DNA of 29,591 bases from MED-G20 sp038108155 (GTDB lineage Bacteria > Bacteroidota > Bacteroidia > Flavobacteriales_D > Parvicellaceae), in the NCBI GenBank assembly GCA_038108155.1, contig JAYNHP010000023.1, forward strand, positions 1-29,591. Reading direction: 5' to 3'. The position numbers and the translations under genes are program-made. Position 1 is the first letter of the stretch; the number at the start of each line of letters is the position of its first letter. The notes below the pieces were generated by a model that worked only from the letters and a program-made list of their open reading frames with translations, was not told the DNA's origin and made no database searches. Shown piece by piece: positions 15,089 through 24,017 of this stretch.

Positions 15089-15848
15089 CAAATTGAGCAT
15101 TTATTTTAATGTTACTCTTACCTAATTCTTCAATATATCTAATTATTACATCTCTTAGTAAAAGTTTGGTGTTAAATAAAGTTTTACAATTTCTTAAAAA
15201 AACCATATCATCTCCACCACTAGCTAAATAATTAGTAGTTAAAATCTTGTAGGTTTTTAAAGGGTCGTACATTTTATTACTAATCATACAACGGGTGACT
15301 TTATCTCCACTTATTTTTAGTCTTATTCCACTTAAGGGGACACCAGATTTTCTAGAAATATTGGTAGTGGATTTATTTTTAATATATTTAATTAAATCAT
15401 TCATTTCTTTTCCTTTTATTTCTAAAATCAATAGATGGTTGTCAAATGGCATTATTTGAAAAATATCGCCTATTGTAATAGAACCCTCATTTAAAGTACT
15501 TCTGAATCCTCCATTATTTAAAATACAAAAGTCAGGATTAAATTCGTTTTCAGGAAAGTTTTTTCTTATATAAAGTATAGCTAAATCAGAAATGAAATTA
15601 CCTAAAAGTCCCTCTGGACATCCAACTTCCATGGCAATTGAACAATAGTTAATTACCTGATCCATTTCTTCTGAAATAGAATCTCTATATTTTGAAAGTT
15701 CGATTTCTTCAAATTCTTCCTCTGATATATTTTTGTCAATATCAAATATGGAAGAATTTACATCTACTATTTTGTAACTTTGACAAGATAAAATAAGTAT
15801 AGAATAAGCTGAAATAAAAATTAAAAATTTATAATAACGTTTTAACAC
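15063..15848 (-). CDS. 5'-nucleotidase C-terminal (substrate-binding) domain lipoprotein
   Basis: This protein of about 261 residues is the C-terminal domain of UshA-type 5'-nucleotidases made on its own. Diagnostic stretches are LLGNFISDLAILYI, LNNGGFRSTLNEGSITIGDIF, MPFDNHLLILEIKG and TTNYLASGGDDMVFL, which bind the nucleoside part of the substrate. The start is probably GTG at 15848, giving a lipoprotein signal peptide ending ILILSC; the longer reading from TTG at 15875 would overlap the divergent thioesterase start and spoil the signal. The catalytic metallophosphatase gene begins within its 3' end. The two proteins probably form one enzyme, with this half anchored to a membrane by lipid. 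Divergent start codons with the thioesterase are separated by only 18 bases. Confidence 0.85.
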   Translation of the reverse strand: MLKRYYKFLIFISAYSILILSCQSYKIVDVNSSIFDIDKNISEEEFEEIELSKYRDSISEEMDQVINYCSIAMEVGCPEGLLGNFISDLAILYIRKNFPENEFNPDFCILNNGGFRSTLNEGSITIGDIFQIMPFDNHLLILEIKGKEMNDLIKYIKNKSTTNISRKSGVPLSGIRLKISGDKVTRCMISNKMYDPLKTYKILTTNYLASGGDDMVFLRNCKTLFNTKLLLRDVIIRYIEELGKSNIKINAQFDGRVQVFQ

Positions 15849-15866
15849 GTCCCTAAAATAAATAAT

Positions 15867-16280
15867 ATGTTCCAATCAACAACCAAGGTTAGAGTAAGAT
15901 ATGCGGAAACAGATCAAATGGGATATTGTTATTATGGAAATTATGCTCAATATTACGAAGTAGCAAGAGTTGAAGCTTTGAGATCTTTGGGAATTAGCTA
16001 TAAAAACTTAGAAGACCAAGGATACTTATTACCAGTTTCTGACTTTAACATAAAATATATATTACCAGCTTTTTATGATGAAGTATTGTCGGTGAAATGT
16101 ACAATAAATGAGTTAACCAATTTTAAAATAAAATTTAAATACGAAATACATAATACAAGTGGTGATTTACTCAATTTTGGAAGTACTACTTTGGTCTTTG
16201 TAGATAAGCAAACAAAAAAACCCGTAAATTGTCCTGATTTTTTAAATAATAAATTAATAAAATTTATCCATGAAAAATAA
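15867..16280 (+). CDS. Acyl-CoA thioesterase, YbgC/4HBT hot-dog family
   Basis: At 137 residues this is a single hot-dog domain. The active-site segment is RYAETDQMGYCYYGNYAQYY followed by EVARVEALRSLG, which holds the catalytic Asp of the DxMGxxY..NY motif typical of YbgC-type 4-hydroxybenzoyl-CoA-like thioesterases. Later strands (DFNIKYILPAFYDEVLSV) also fit. It would hydrolyse acyl-CoA thioesters in the cytoplasm; the natural substrate in Bacteroidota is not known from sequence. It diverges from the nucleotidase gene, and its last 11 bases overlap the start of the OmpA-family gene. A TAACTTTG element at 15775-15782, inside the divergent gene, could serve as its -7 box, but no matching -33 element is present. 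Confidence 0.9.
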   Translation: MFQSTTKVRVRYAETDQMGYCYYGNYAQYYEVARVEALRSLGISYKNLEDQGYLLPVSDFNIKYILPAFYDEVLSVKCTINELTNFKIKFKYEIHNTSGDLLNFGSTTLVFVDKQTKKPVNCPDFLNNKLIKFIHEK

Positions 16281-18528
16281 ATCAATTCTTCTTTTAGTTA
16301 TAGTTATCATCACCACTTCTTTAGATGTAAGTGCACAGTCGTTTAAAAGTTTATATTTTAAATCTTTACATTATCTAGAAGTATATGACTATTCTGCTGC
16401 ATTAGAAATTCTTCTTGAAATGAAAGAATTAGATCCTGAAAACTGTAACACTAATTTTTTTATAGGAAATTGTCTAATGAATATACCAAATCGAGGAAAA
16501 GAAGCTATTCCATATTATGAAAAAGCCTTAGAAAGCTTGACTATAGCCTATAAAATTGCAAATCCAAGGGAGAAAAATGCCCCAATAGATGCTATAGAAT
16601 TGTTGGGCAATGCTTATCATATGAATTATGAATTTGAAAAAGCTATAGAAAAGTATGAATTTTATGGAAACTTTTTATCAGAGTACAATAAAGATGCTAT
16701 CAGGTCTAATGCTAAGAAAATCAGAAGATCAAAAAATGCATTAAAATTAGTCCAAAACCCTGTGGATGTTAAAATTTATCCTCTTGAGACTGTTAATACT
16801 GAGTTTTCAGAATATAAGCCATTATTAAATGCTCAAGAAAATACTATGTTTTTTACAGCTAAGAAACCAGATGGATTAACAGATAAAAAAGATGATCAGG
16901 GAGATTTCTATGAACACATTTATTTTTCAGAAAAAGTAGGTAATAATTGGACACAAGCAAAGCTAATGCCTAGTCCGATAAACACTAAAAAGAGTACTTC
17001 AGCTTTATATCTTTCAGCAGATGGTCAATATTTGCTTTCTTCAATGGTAAATAACGACAAAAATATTGGTCCATTGGGAAGAGGAATCTTTGAATCCTAT
17101 AAAAATGGAAACGGTTGGACTGATCCACAAATATTTCAAAATAAGGTCAATACAAGTTACTTAGAAACATCAGCCAACATGGATTTAAATAAAAACATGG
17201 TCTTTTTTGTTAGTGACAGAGATGGTGGCTTAGGAGGAAAAGATTTATGGATGATTAAGAAATTAGACAATGGTTCTTGGTCTTCACCACAAAATCTGGG
17301 CGAACCGATTAACACTGAATATGATGAAGAATCTCCATACTTTCATTCAGATGGTAAAACTTTGTATTTTTCTTCAAAGGGGCATTCTTCAATAGGAGGA
17401 CTTGATATTTTTAAGTCGGAATTAGATAAAGAATTAAATTGGTCTTCTCCTGAAAATATGGGTTACCCAATTAATACCGTGAACGACGATCTTTATTTTG
17501 TTCCAACTGTTACAGGAAATAGAGCTTACTTTTCATCTGTTAGAAATGGAGGAAAAGGAAAATCCGATATCTATGAAATAATTTTATCTAACCAAGAAGA
17601 ATCAAATTTAGCTGTTTATAAAGGTAAGGTTACTAACCAAAATGGAAAACCAATTAATAATATTAAAGTTTCTGTTCAAAATGATAAATATTATCCAGTT
17701 TATAAAGAATTTCAAATTAATGAGTCTTCAGGAAAATTCGTTTTTGTATTTGAGTCAGGAAATTCTTACAATATAAAATTTGATATAGATACACTTACTA
17801 TTTACGATTCTATTAATGTATCAGAAAAACAAAAAGGTATTTTTTCTTACTCTAAGTCTATAGAAATTGCAGAAGATCAAGTTGTTGTTTCCAATGCTAT
17901 TATTGAAACTGAAGAAAAAGTAACTACTGAAAAACAGCCAATGGTAATTAATAACGTTTTAGAAGTTTCACCTGTTGTTTCTTCAAACCTTTCTAATGAT
18001 GCTAATTCCAAATCATTAGAATCCTCAGATAAAGCCAGTAAAAAAACAGATTTAGTTAAAGACACTTTATCTACTTCCAAACAACCAATCATTGCGGATA
18101 ATTCTAATTCTGTAACTAAAGAAGACGTTGTTGCTAAAAAATCTGATTCAAAGGACGAGAAAGTAGAGAAACATATTTTATTTTACGACAATATTAATTT
18201 TAAATCCGAAAGTTCGGATTTATCCAATAGTGAAAAATCAAAACTTGATAAATTAATAGAAGATTTAAAAAGTAATCCTACATGGAGGGTAAATTCAATA
18301 GGACATACCGATAATACAGGTTCTATGAAGTACAATCAAATACTTTCTGTACTAAGGTCAGAATCTGTTAAAACTTATATGATCAACAGAGGAATAAGTT
18401 TCAAGAGAATTGAGACTATTGGAATGGGAGAAGTACATCCTATTGCTGAAAATGTAGCTGCAGATGGTTCTGATAATCCAACTGGAAGAGCTGCTAATAG
18501 ACGTGTTGAAATTCAAATAATTAAATAA
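16270..18528 (+). CDS. PorE-like TPR / PD40 / OmpA-family periplasmic protein
   Basis: The 752-residue protein has a signal peptide (ending TSLDVSAQS), then four regions. TPR-like helices span about 25-140. A PD40 beta-propeller spans about 170-440, with repeated phrases such as YLSADGQYLLSS, FFVSDRDGGLGGKDLWMI, YFSSKGHSSIGGLDIF and YFSSVRNGGKGKSDIYEI. A carboxypeptidase-regulatory-like beta domain (about 450-530) precedes a Ser/Lys-rich linker. The OmpA peptidoglycan-binding domain (about 640-752) has IGHTDNTGSMKYNQILSVLR and ends GRAANRRVEIQI. This is the domain order of PorE, which ties the type IX secretion core to peptidoglycan, but PorE of Porphyromonas is a lipoprotein and this one has no lipobox. 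It may be a PorE paralogue linking another outer-membrane complex to the wall. It abuts recN. Confidence 0.8.
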   Translation: MKNKSILLLVIVIITTSLDVSAQSFKSLYFKSLHYLEVYDYSAALEILLEMKELDPENCNTNFFIGNCLMNIPNRGKEAIPYYEKALESLTIAYKIANPREKNAPIDAIELLGNAYHMNYEFEKAIEKYEFYGNFLSEYNKDAIRSNAKKIRRSKNALKLVQNPVDVKIYPLETVNTEFSEYKPLLNAQENTMFFTAKKPDGLTDKKDDQGDFYEHIYFSEKVGNNWTQAKLMPSPINTKKSTSALYLSADGQYLLSSMVNNDKNIGPLGRGIFESYKNGNGWTDPQIFQNKVNTSYLETSANMDLNKNMVFFVSDRDGGLGGKDLWMIKKLDNGSWSSPQNLGEPINTEYDEESPYFHSDGKTLYFSSKGHSSIGGLDIFKSELDKELNWSSPENMGYPINTVNDDLYFVPTVTGNRAYFSSVRNGGKGKSDIYEIILSNQEESNLAVYKGKVTNQNGKPINNIKVSVQNDKYYPVYKEFQINESSGKFVFVFESGNSYNIKFDIDTLTIYDSINVSEKQKGIFSYSKSIEIAEDQVVVSNAIIETEEKVTTEKQPMVINNVLEVSPVVSSNLSNDANSKSLESSDKASKKTDLVKDTLSTSKQPIIADNSNSVTKEDVVAKKSDSKDEKVEKHILFYDNINFKSESSDLSNSEKSKLDKLIEDLKSNPTWRVNSIGHTDNTGSMKYNQILSVLRSESVKTYMINRGISFKRIETIGMGEVHPIAENVAADGSDNPTGRAANRRVEIQIIK

Positions 18529-20175
18529 GTGCTTCAAAAATTAACCATATCAAATTATGCGTTAATTACTAAGACAGTTATTGACTTTAAAAAAGAATTT
18601 ACTGTTATAACTGGAGAAACTGGTGCTGGTAAATCTATTATTTTTGGAGCAATAGAGCTTTTAATTGGAGCTAGGTCAACCAATAAGATTCTTAAAGACC
18701 CAAATTCAAAATGTATTGTAGAAGGTATTTTTTCTTTAAATGAACAAGTACTAGAACAACTTGTTAAAATGGATTTAGATATTGAAGAAGATCTTATTAT
18801 AAGAAGAGAAATTAGAAAAAATGGAAGCTCTAGATCATTTATTAACGATTCACCAGTCAAATTAGATCAACTAAAACATATAAGTCAGTATATCATAGAA
18901 ATTAATGGACAACATCTTATTAATAAGATGGGTTCTTTGAATTTTAAATACGATTTTATAGATAGTTTTTTAGATGATAAAACTACTTTAGTCAACTATA
19001 AAAATGCTTTTTTAAAATATTCTAAATCTCTTGAAAGACAAAAAATAATTGTTAAAAAAGTAGATGTATTAAATGAAAAAAAAGATTTTTTAAAGTTTCA
19101 ATTAGATGAATTGTCCAATTATGACTTCCAGAACTGGGATGAGGAAGCAATTCAAAATGATTATAAAATTGCAGCAAACCAAGATGAGATTAATGATATT
19201 TTAGAAAAAATAAATAATATCTATTCTTCAAACAATGGTCTTAGAGATTTATTGGGAGATTTGAATTCTCAAGCTATTGACTTGAAAACAAATTTACAAG
19301 ACTTTACCTCAATTTCAGATAGAATAGATTCAATTAAAATAGAATTGGAAGATGTCTTTCATGAAATCCATCAAAATTTCTCTAATCTTAGTACAGATAA
19401 AAAAAATCTTCATGAACTCGATCAACAGTTGAGACAAATTAATTTCCTTTTAAAGAAATTCAATGTTGCAGATTTAAAATCCCTAATTCTAAAAAGAGAT
19501 ATTTTCAAAAAAGAGTTATCTGAATTATCTGAAATGGATTTAGAGCTTAAGGAGGTTAATAATTTAGTAGAGTCAAATAAAAAACTGTGTCTTGAAACTG
19601 GCAACAAGCTTTTTAAACTTCGTTCATTGAATATATCTACTATAGAAAAAAAGATAAATAAAGTATTGAAAACCCTTTCTATGGGTCATGCAAATTTTAA
19701 AATTGAACTTATAGAAAATAGTTCTATTACAGAGTATGGTACAGACCAAATATATCTTTTAATCTCTGTAAATAACAATCCTAAATTTTCACCTTTACAT
19801 CAGTTTTCGTCTGGTGGTGAGCTTTCAAGAATTGCACTAGCAATGAAATATATATCTTCTTCATTTAATAAAATATCTACACTTATTTTTGATGAAATTG
19901 ATTCAGGAATTAGTGGTAAGGTAGCTTCAGAGGTAGGTTCTTTGTTGCAAGAAATTTCTACTTCTTCTCAAGTTATTAATATTACCCATCTTCCTCAGGT
20001 TGCAGCAATTGCTAAACACCATTTGAATGTCAATAAAAAGATTATTGCAGGGGAAATGGAATCTAGTATAAGTTATTTATCTAAAAATGATAGAATTCAA
20101 GTTTTAGCTAAAATGTTAGGAGGAGATAAGACTGGAGAAGCTGCTTTAAATAATGCACTAGAACTTCTTAATTAA
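18529..20175 (+). CDS. recN: DNA repair protein RecN
   Basis: The 548-residue SMC-like ATPase has Walker A GETGAGKS (29-36). A long coiled-coil middle covers about 155-370. The C-terminal half-site has the ABC signature FSSGGELSRIALAMKYI, Walker B LIFDEIDSGISGK and the switch INITHLPQVAA. RecN acts early in repair of DNA double-strand breaks, bridging or tethering ends before RecA-dependent recombination. The start is GTG at 18529, the base after the stop of the PorE-like gene; it gives the canonical RecN N-terminus MLQKLTISNYALI. It is therefore probably read through from the upstream gene. The 3' end overlaps the convergent lolA by 4 bases, leaving no room for a dedicated terminator. Confidence 0.96.
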   Translation: MLQKLTISNYALITKTVIDFKKEFTVITGETGAGKSIIFGAIELLIGARSTNKILKDPNSKCIVEGIFSLNEQVLEQLVKMDLDIEEDLIIRREIRKNGSSRSFINDSPVKLDQLKHISQYIIEINGQHLINKMGSLNFKYDFIDSFLDDKTTLVNYKNAFLKYSKSLERQKIIVKKVDVLNEKKDFLKFQLDELSNYDFQNWDEEAIQNDYKIAANQDEINDILEKINNIYSSNNGLRDLLGDLNSQAIDLKTNLQDFTSISDRIDSIKIELEDVFHEIHQNFSNLSTDKKNLHELDQQLRQINFLLKKFNVADLKSLILKRDIFKKELSELSEMDLELKEVNNLVESNKKLCLETGNKLFKLRSLNISTIEKKINKVLKTLSMGHANFKIELIENSSITEYGTDQIYLLISVNNNPKFSPLHQFSSGGELSRIALAMKYISSSFNKISTLIFDEIDSGISGKVASEVGSLLQEISTSSQVINITHLPQVAAIAKHHLNVNKKIIAGEMESSISYLSKNDRIQVLAKMLGGDKTGEAALNNALELLN

Positions 20176-20828
20176 CGATTGTCAATTTCGTCTGTATTTG
20201 GATGGCTACTTGCATCCCAGGAAAATTGCTTAATATTTATTTTAGGGTTACTTGTAAGCTTACTAATTGTAGTGTTTATAGTTACACCATCTTTTGTTTT
20301 GACAGAAGCTTCAGTAATTAATTTTAAGGATTCATTAACATCCATAATAATGGTATGAAATGTACTTTTATCAGGTTGAGTGGGAAACAATTTAATTTTA
20401 TGAATCGTTTGATTATTAACTATTGATTTGTTCATATATTTAAATTTAAATCCTTCTTTCCATAAAGTGAAAATTTCACTTGGATTAAGAGTATTGTCTA
20501 AGTCTTCTAATAAATCTATATAGCACTCATTGTCTTCAGGCAAATAGGTCCAAACATTGATACCGTCACATATTACTTCTCTTTCTTCAGTTTTATAATA
20601 AAACTTTTCTTTTTCTATAAGAGCATATCCATTTTGAATTTCATTAATATCTTCACTTTTTATTTCCAATTTAAAGTTAAATTTTGAAGCGCTATTTTTT
20701 TGAATATTATCACTAACTTCTTGAAGAATTTTCTCACATTTTAAATCATCATTTTCTAAAGATTGTCCAAAAAAAGTCGGACACATTATAATTAGAAATA
20801 CTATTGATAATATTTTATTTAACCTCAT
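20172..20828 (-). CDS. lolA: LolA-like outer membrane lipoprotein carrier
   Basis: The 218-residue protein has a signal peptide (MRLNKILSIVFLIIMCPTFFGQ) and a LolA-like body. The conserved features are the early helix (KILQEVSDNIQKNSASKFNF), GYALIEKEKFYYKTEEREVICDG, NVWTYLPEDNECYI and the SEIFTLWKEGFKFKY segment. LolA ferries lipoproteins across the periplasm from the inner to the outer membrane. The start ATG overlaps the ftsK stop (ATGA). As I recall, ftsK followed by lolA is a long-conserved pair in Bacteroidota, and it is the best support for the specific name, since LolA-fold proteins are otherwise hard to tell apart. It ends by overlapping recN by 4 bases. Confidence 0.88.
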   Translation of the reverse strand: MRLNKILSIVFLIIMCPTFFGQSLENDDLKCEKILQEVSDNIQKNSASKFNFKLEIKSEDINEIQNGYALIEKEKFYYKTEEREVICDGINVWTYLPEDNECYIDLLEDLDNTLNPSEIFTLWKEGFKFKYMNKSIVNNQTIHKIKLFPTQPDKSTFHTIIMDVNESLKLITEASVKTKDGVTINTTISKLTSNPKINIKQFSWDASSHPNTDEIDNR

Positions 20829-23305
20829 AGTTTCCCTTTTTCTCTTAGATTACTCAAAAACTGTTCCAAAGCCAATACATCAGGAATTAGTACATCTCTA
20901 GCTTTACTTCCTCTGTGAGGCCCAATAAGACCTGTAGCTTCTAACTGATCAACTATTCTACCAGCTCTATTATAGCCCAATTTTAATTTTCGTTGTAATA
21001 AAGATGCAGAACCTTGTTGGGCATTTACAATAACTTCAGCTGCTTCTTCAAACAAACTATCTAATTCGTCGTCAATTTCTTTAAGTTCATTAGCTTCATC
21101 GATATACTCAGGAAGCAAAAACGCATTCGGATATCCTCTCTGAGAACCTATGAATTCAGCGATTTCATCTACTTCTGGAGTATCTACAAAACCGCATTGT
21201 AGCCTTATTAACTCGTTTCCTGGCGAAAACAACATGTCACCCCTACCAATTAGCTGGTCAGCTCCCCCAGCATCTAATATGGTTCTAGAATCGATTTTGG
21301 AGGTTACTCTAAATGCAATTCTAGCAGGAAAATTTGCTTTTATGGTTCCAGTTATTACATTAACTGAAGGTCTTTGTGTGGCAATTATTAAGTGTATTCC
21401 AACTGCTCTTGCTAACTGTGCAATTCGAGCAACTGGAGTTTCAACTTCTTTACCAGCTGTCATTATTAAATCTGCAAATTCATCTATTACCAATACAATA
21501 TAGGGCATGTATTTATGACCTTTTTCAGGATTTAATTTCCTTTGAACAAATTTGTGGTTGTATTCTTTAATGGTTCTAACCATTGCTTCTTTTAAAAGTT
21601 CGTACCTAGCTTCCATCTCTACACACAAGCTATTTAAGGTGTTAACTACTTTGGTTGTATCTGTTATAATTGCTTCTTCCTCGTCTGGTAATTTTGCTAA
21701 AAAGTGTCTTTCAATTTTATTATAAATAGTTAATTCTACTTTTTTAGGATCTATTAAAACAAATTTAACTTGAGAAGGATGCTTCTTGTAAATTATAGAT
21801 ACCAAAATAGCATTTAAACCTACAGATTTTCCTTGTCCGGTAGCACCTGCCATAAGTAAGTGAGGCATTTTGGTGAGATCTGCAATTAAAGATTCATTAG
21901 AAATAGTTTTACCTAGAGCTACTGGCAATTCCATTTTACTATTTTGAAACTTGTCTGAAGCTATTAACGACTTCATAGCTACTATTTCTGGATTAGAGTT
22001 TGGAACTTCAATACCAACCGTGCCTTTTCCTGGCATAGGTGCAATAATTCTTATTCCTAAGGCTGCTAGGCTTAATGCTATATCGTCTTCTAAGTTTTTA
22101 ATTTTAGATATACGAACACCAGGTGCAGGAACAATTTCATACAAAGTAACTGTAGGTCCAATGGTTGCTTTTATTTTTGAAATATTTATTTTGTAATTAA
22201 GAAGCGTTTCAATAATTTTGTTTTTATTCCCTTCTAATTCATCTTTGTCAACAGAAATATTTCCACTTCCATGTTCTTCTAGTAAATCTATATTTGGTAA
22301 TTTATATTCCGATAAATCTAATTTTGGGTCGTATTCTCCAAACTCTTTTAATTTCCTATCTAAATCTTTTTTACTTAACTCTGTTTCAGTTTTTGCAACT
22401 TCAACAGCCATTGCTAATTCGTCTGGAGATTCTGGACTTTCTAATTCTTTAGAATGTGATTTGTTTTCGTTCAAATTAACATCTAATTCTAAATCACTAA
22501 CTTCACTATTAGCTTCATTAGACTTTATGTCGTCTTCCACTTCGTTAGAACCCATATTTAGATCAATAGATGTATTTTCATCGGGAACTTCCTGCTCAGT
22601 TTCTAATTCGCTAGGAACAATTGTAAAACCATCCTTGTCTGATATATTTTCTTTAATCTTTTTAGAAAATTTATTAAAGAAATCTACAACCCAGGATAAA
22701 GAAGGGTTGAATAATAAAACAACTGAAGAAATTCCAAAGAAAAAAATAAAAAAACCAGTACCTATTTGTCCAAAAACTCCAATTAACCAGTTGTTAATTA
22801 CTCTTCCGTAAAGTCCTCCCATGAAATCTAAATCTGATTTCTCAAATACAAATCCTAAGAAAGTACAAAGCCAAATTAAAGAGATAAAACTAACTTTTAA
22901 TGTTTTAGTTATAGGTAATAATTCGTATTTGAATAGAGATTTGAAACCAATAACAAAAAAAACTAAAACAAATAGATAAGAAGCTAAACCATACCATATT
23001 TTTAAAAATCTATGGGCTATGTAAGCACCAAACTTACCCAACCAGTTTTGAATTTCACTTTCTTCCCCGTTAAAAACAAAACCAATTGATTTTCCATCAA
23101 TAATACTTAAGTCGTATTTCCATGTAAAAAGATAAGAGCTAAACGAAAAGAAGAGATATATAGAAACAAGTACAAGAAACAAACCAGAGGTTTTGTGAAA
23201 TCTTTCATCTTCAAAAAAGGCTTTTATTCCCTTAAAATATTCTTTATTACTTTTCTTTTTAGAAGAGTTAAATTGAAAATTTTTGTATTGGTTTTTAGCA
23301 GTCAT
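20825..23305 (-). CDS. ftsK: DNA translocase FtsK/SpoIIIE
   Basis: The 826-residue protein has four N-terminal membrane helices (about 40-60, 98-122, 135-155 and 170-198), a short acidic Ser/Glu/Asn-rich linker (about 205-315), and the RecA-like motor. The motor has Walker A GATGQGKS (477-484), Walker B VLVIDEF (about 594-600) and the FtsK pattern QLARAVGIHLIIATQRPSVN. The C-terminal gamma winged helix (about 755-826) includes LLQRKLKLGYNRAGRIVDQLE. It pumps DNA across the division septum and promotes dimer resolution by XerCD. The gene is followed by lolA with a 4-base overlap. TACATTTG at 23317-23324 (minus) is a -7-like element just before the start codon. Confidence 0.96.
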   Translation of the reverse strand: MTAKNQYKNFQFNSSKKKSNKEYFKGIKAFFEDERFHKTSGLFLVLVSIYLFFSFSSYLFTWKYDLSIIDGKSIGFVFNGEESEIQNWLGKFGAYIAHRFLKIWYGLASYLFVLVFFVIGFKSLFKYELLPITKTLKVSFISLIWLCTFLGFVFEKSDLDFMGGLYGRVINNWLIGVFGQIGTGFFIFFFGISSVVLLFNPSLSWVVDFFNKFSKKIKENISDKDGFTIVPSELETEQEVPDENTSIDLNMGSNEVEDDIKSNEANSEVSDLELDVNLNENKSHSKELESPESPDELAMAVEVAKTETELSKKDLDRKLKEFGEYDPKLDLSEYKLPNIDLLEEHGSGNISVDKDELEGNKNKIIETLLNYKINISKIKATIGPTVTLYEIVPAPGVRISKIKNLEDDIALSLAALGIRIIAPMPGKGTVGIEVPNSNPEIVAMKSLIASDKFQNSKMELPVALGKTISNESLIADLTKMPHLLMAGATGQGKSVGLNAILVSIIYKKHPSQVKFVLIDPKKVELTIYNKIERHFLAKLPDEEEAIITDTTKVVNTLNSLCVEMEARYELLKEAMVRTIKEYNHKFVQRKLNPEKGHKYMPYIVLVIDEFADLIMTAGKEVETPVARIAQLARAVGIHLIIATQRPSVNVITGTIKANFPARIAFRVTSKIDSRTILDAGGADQLIGRGDMLFSPGNELIRLQCGFVDTPEVDEIAEFIGSQRGYPNAFLLPEYIDEANELKEIDDELDSLFEEAAEVIVNAQQGSASLLQRKLKLGYNRAGRIVDQLEATGLIGPHRGSKARDVLIPDVLALEQFLSNLREKGKL

Positions 23306-23316
23306 TAATTATATTT

Positions 23317-23324
23317 CAAATGTA
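23317..23324 (-). promoter_or_regulatory. Candidate -7 element upstream of ftsK
   Basis: Read on the minus strand this is TACATTTG, an exact TAnnTTTG match 11 bases before the ftsK ATG. No TTG is found at the expected -33 distance and the implied leader would be only a few bases long, so support is limited. Nothing else stands out in the 82-base gap. Confidence 0.35.
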
Positions 23325-23387
23325 ATGGAAACTAAATATTGATTCTTAAAAAGAGAAAAGGTATTCTTAACGAACAGTTGTTAGGAA

Positions 23388-24017
23388 TTATTGGGTCATT
23401 AGAGCTTTGAATTCCTCCATTTTATAAATGGATGTATTGTTGTCAATTTCAAAAATTTTTGGATCTATATTTTTTTTAGTCATTTCAATAGCTACGTAGG
23501 TGGATATAATATTATCAGAAATTATTTCGTAATAAATTGGAAAACCTTTTAATTTCTTAAAGTTAATATTGTAGGAATTGTCAATTTTATTGGTGTAATA
23601 AATAGTGGAGGTGGTTGATCTATTGGTTTTTTTATTTATGCTATTTATAATAGCTTTTTTACATTCTATATCCAGGAAATTATCAGATTCATCGGTGTAA
23701 ATGATATTTTCTACATCATTAGTATCGTTATCATTTAAAATAATTCCAAATTTTTTATCCATTAAATTAATGAGTAAAATATTTCTTTTTAAAAGTGTAT
23801 CAATTATGGTCGTTTGAGTTCCTATTTTTGTGCTTTGATCAATTCTAGCCAATTCTCCTGAGATATAAAAATCTAATTTAGTAGGCATTGAAGCTATTTC
23901 ATTGTTGGTAGAATCTAAACTAGTATGGGTTATTTTATAACTTATCAGACCTTCAAAACCTTGAGAGAAACTTGTTAAAGCAATTATAATAAATAATACA
24001 GAGACAAATCTATTCAT
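23388..24017 (-). CDS. Exported protein of unknown function, DUF4412/GLPGLI-like
   Basis: The product of about 209 residues has a signal peptide (MNRFVSVLFIIIALTSFSQG) and starts its mature part with FEGLISYKITHTS. That Gly-x-Ile-x-Tyr opening is typical of DUF4412/GLPGLI-type periplasmic proteins in Bacteroidota. The rest is beta-rich: PTKLDFYISGELARIDQ, LLINLMDKKFGIIL, ECKKAII, and a final strand TYVAIEMTKKNIDPKIFEI. No catalytic motif is seen. The ATG at 24017 is preferred over 24026 because it gives a cleaner signal peptide; both overlap the upstream gene. It shares its segment order with that neighbour (see findings), so the two look like a diverged tandem pair. Confidence 0.75.
   Translation of the reverse strand: MNRFVSVLFIIIALTSFSQGFEGLISYKITHTSLDSTNNEIASMPTKLDFYISGELARIDQSTKIGTQTTIIDTLLKRNILLINLMDKKFGIILNDNDTNDVENIIYTDESDNFLDIECKKAIINSINKKTNRSTTSTIYYTNKIDNSYNINFKKLKGFPIYYEIISDNIISTYVAIEMTKKNIDPKIFEIDNNTSIYKMEEFKALMTQ

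Noticed and set aside
14138..15848. Frameshifted single 5'-nucleotidase gene
   Set aside because: The domain order is reversed relative to a single-chain enzyme and each half has its own export signal, so they are real separate genes.
22218..22811. 197-codon open frame on the plus strand inside ftsK
   Set aside because: It mirrors the acidic linker of FtsK; its Ser/Leu-rich peptide is what the complement of Glu/Asp/Asn codons gives, and it has no domain or start signal.
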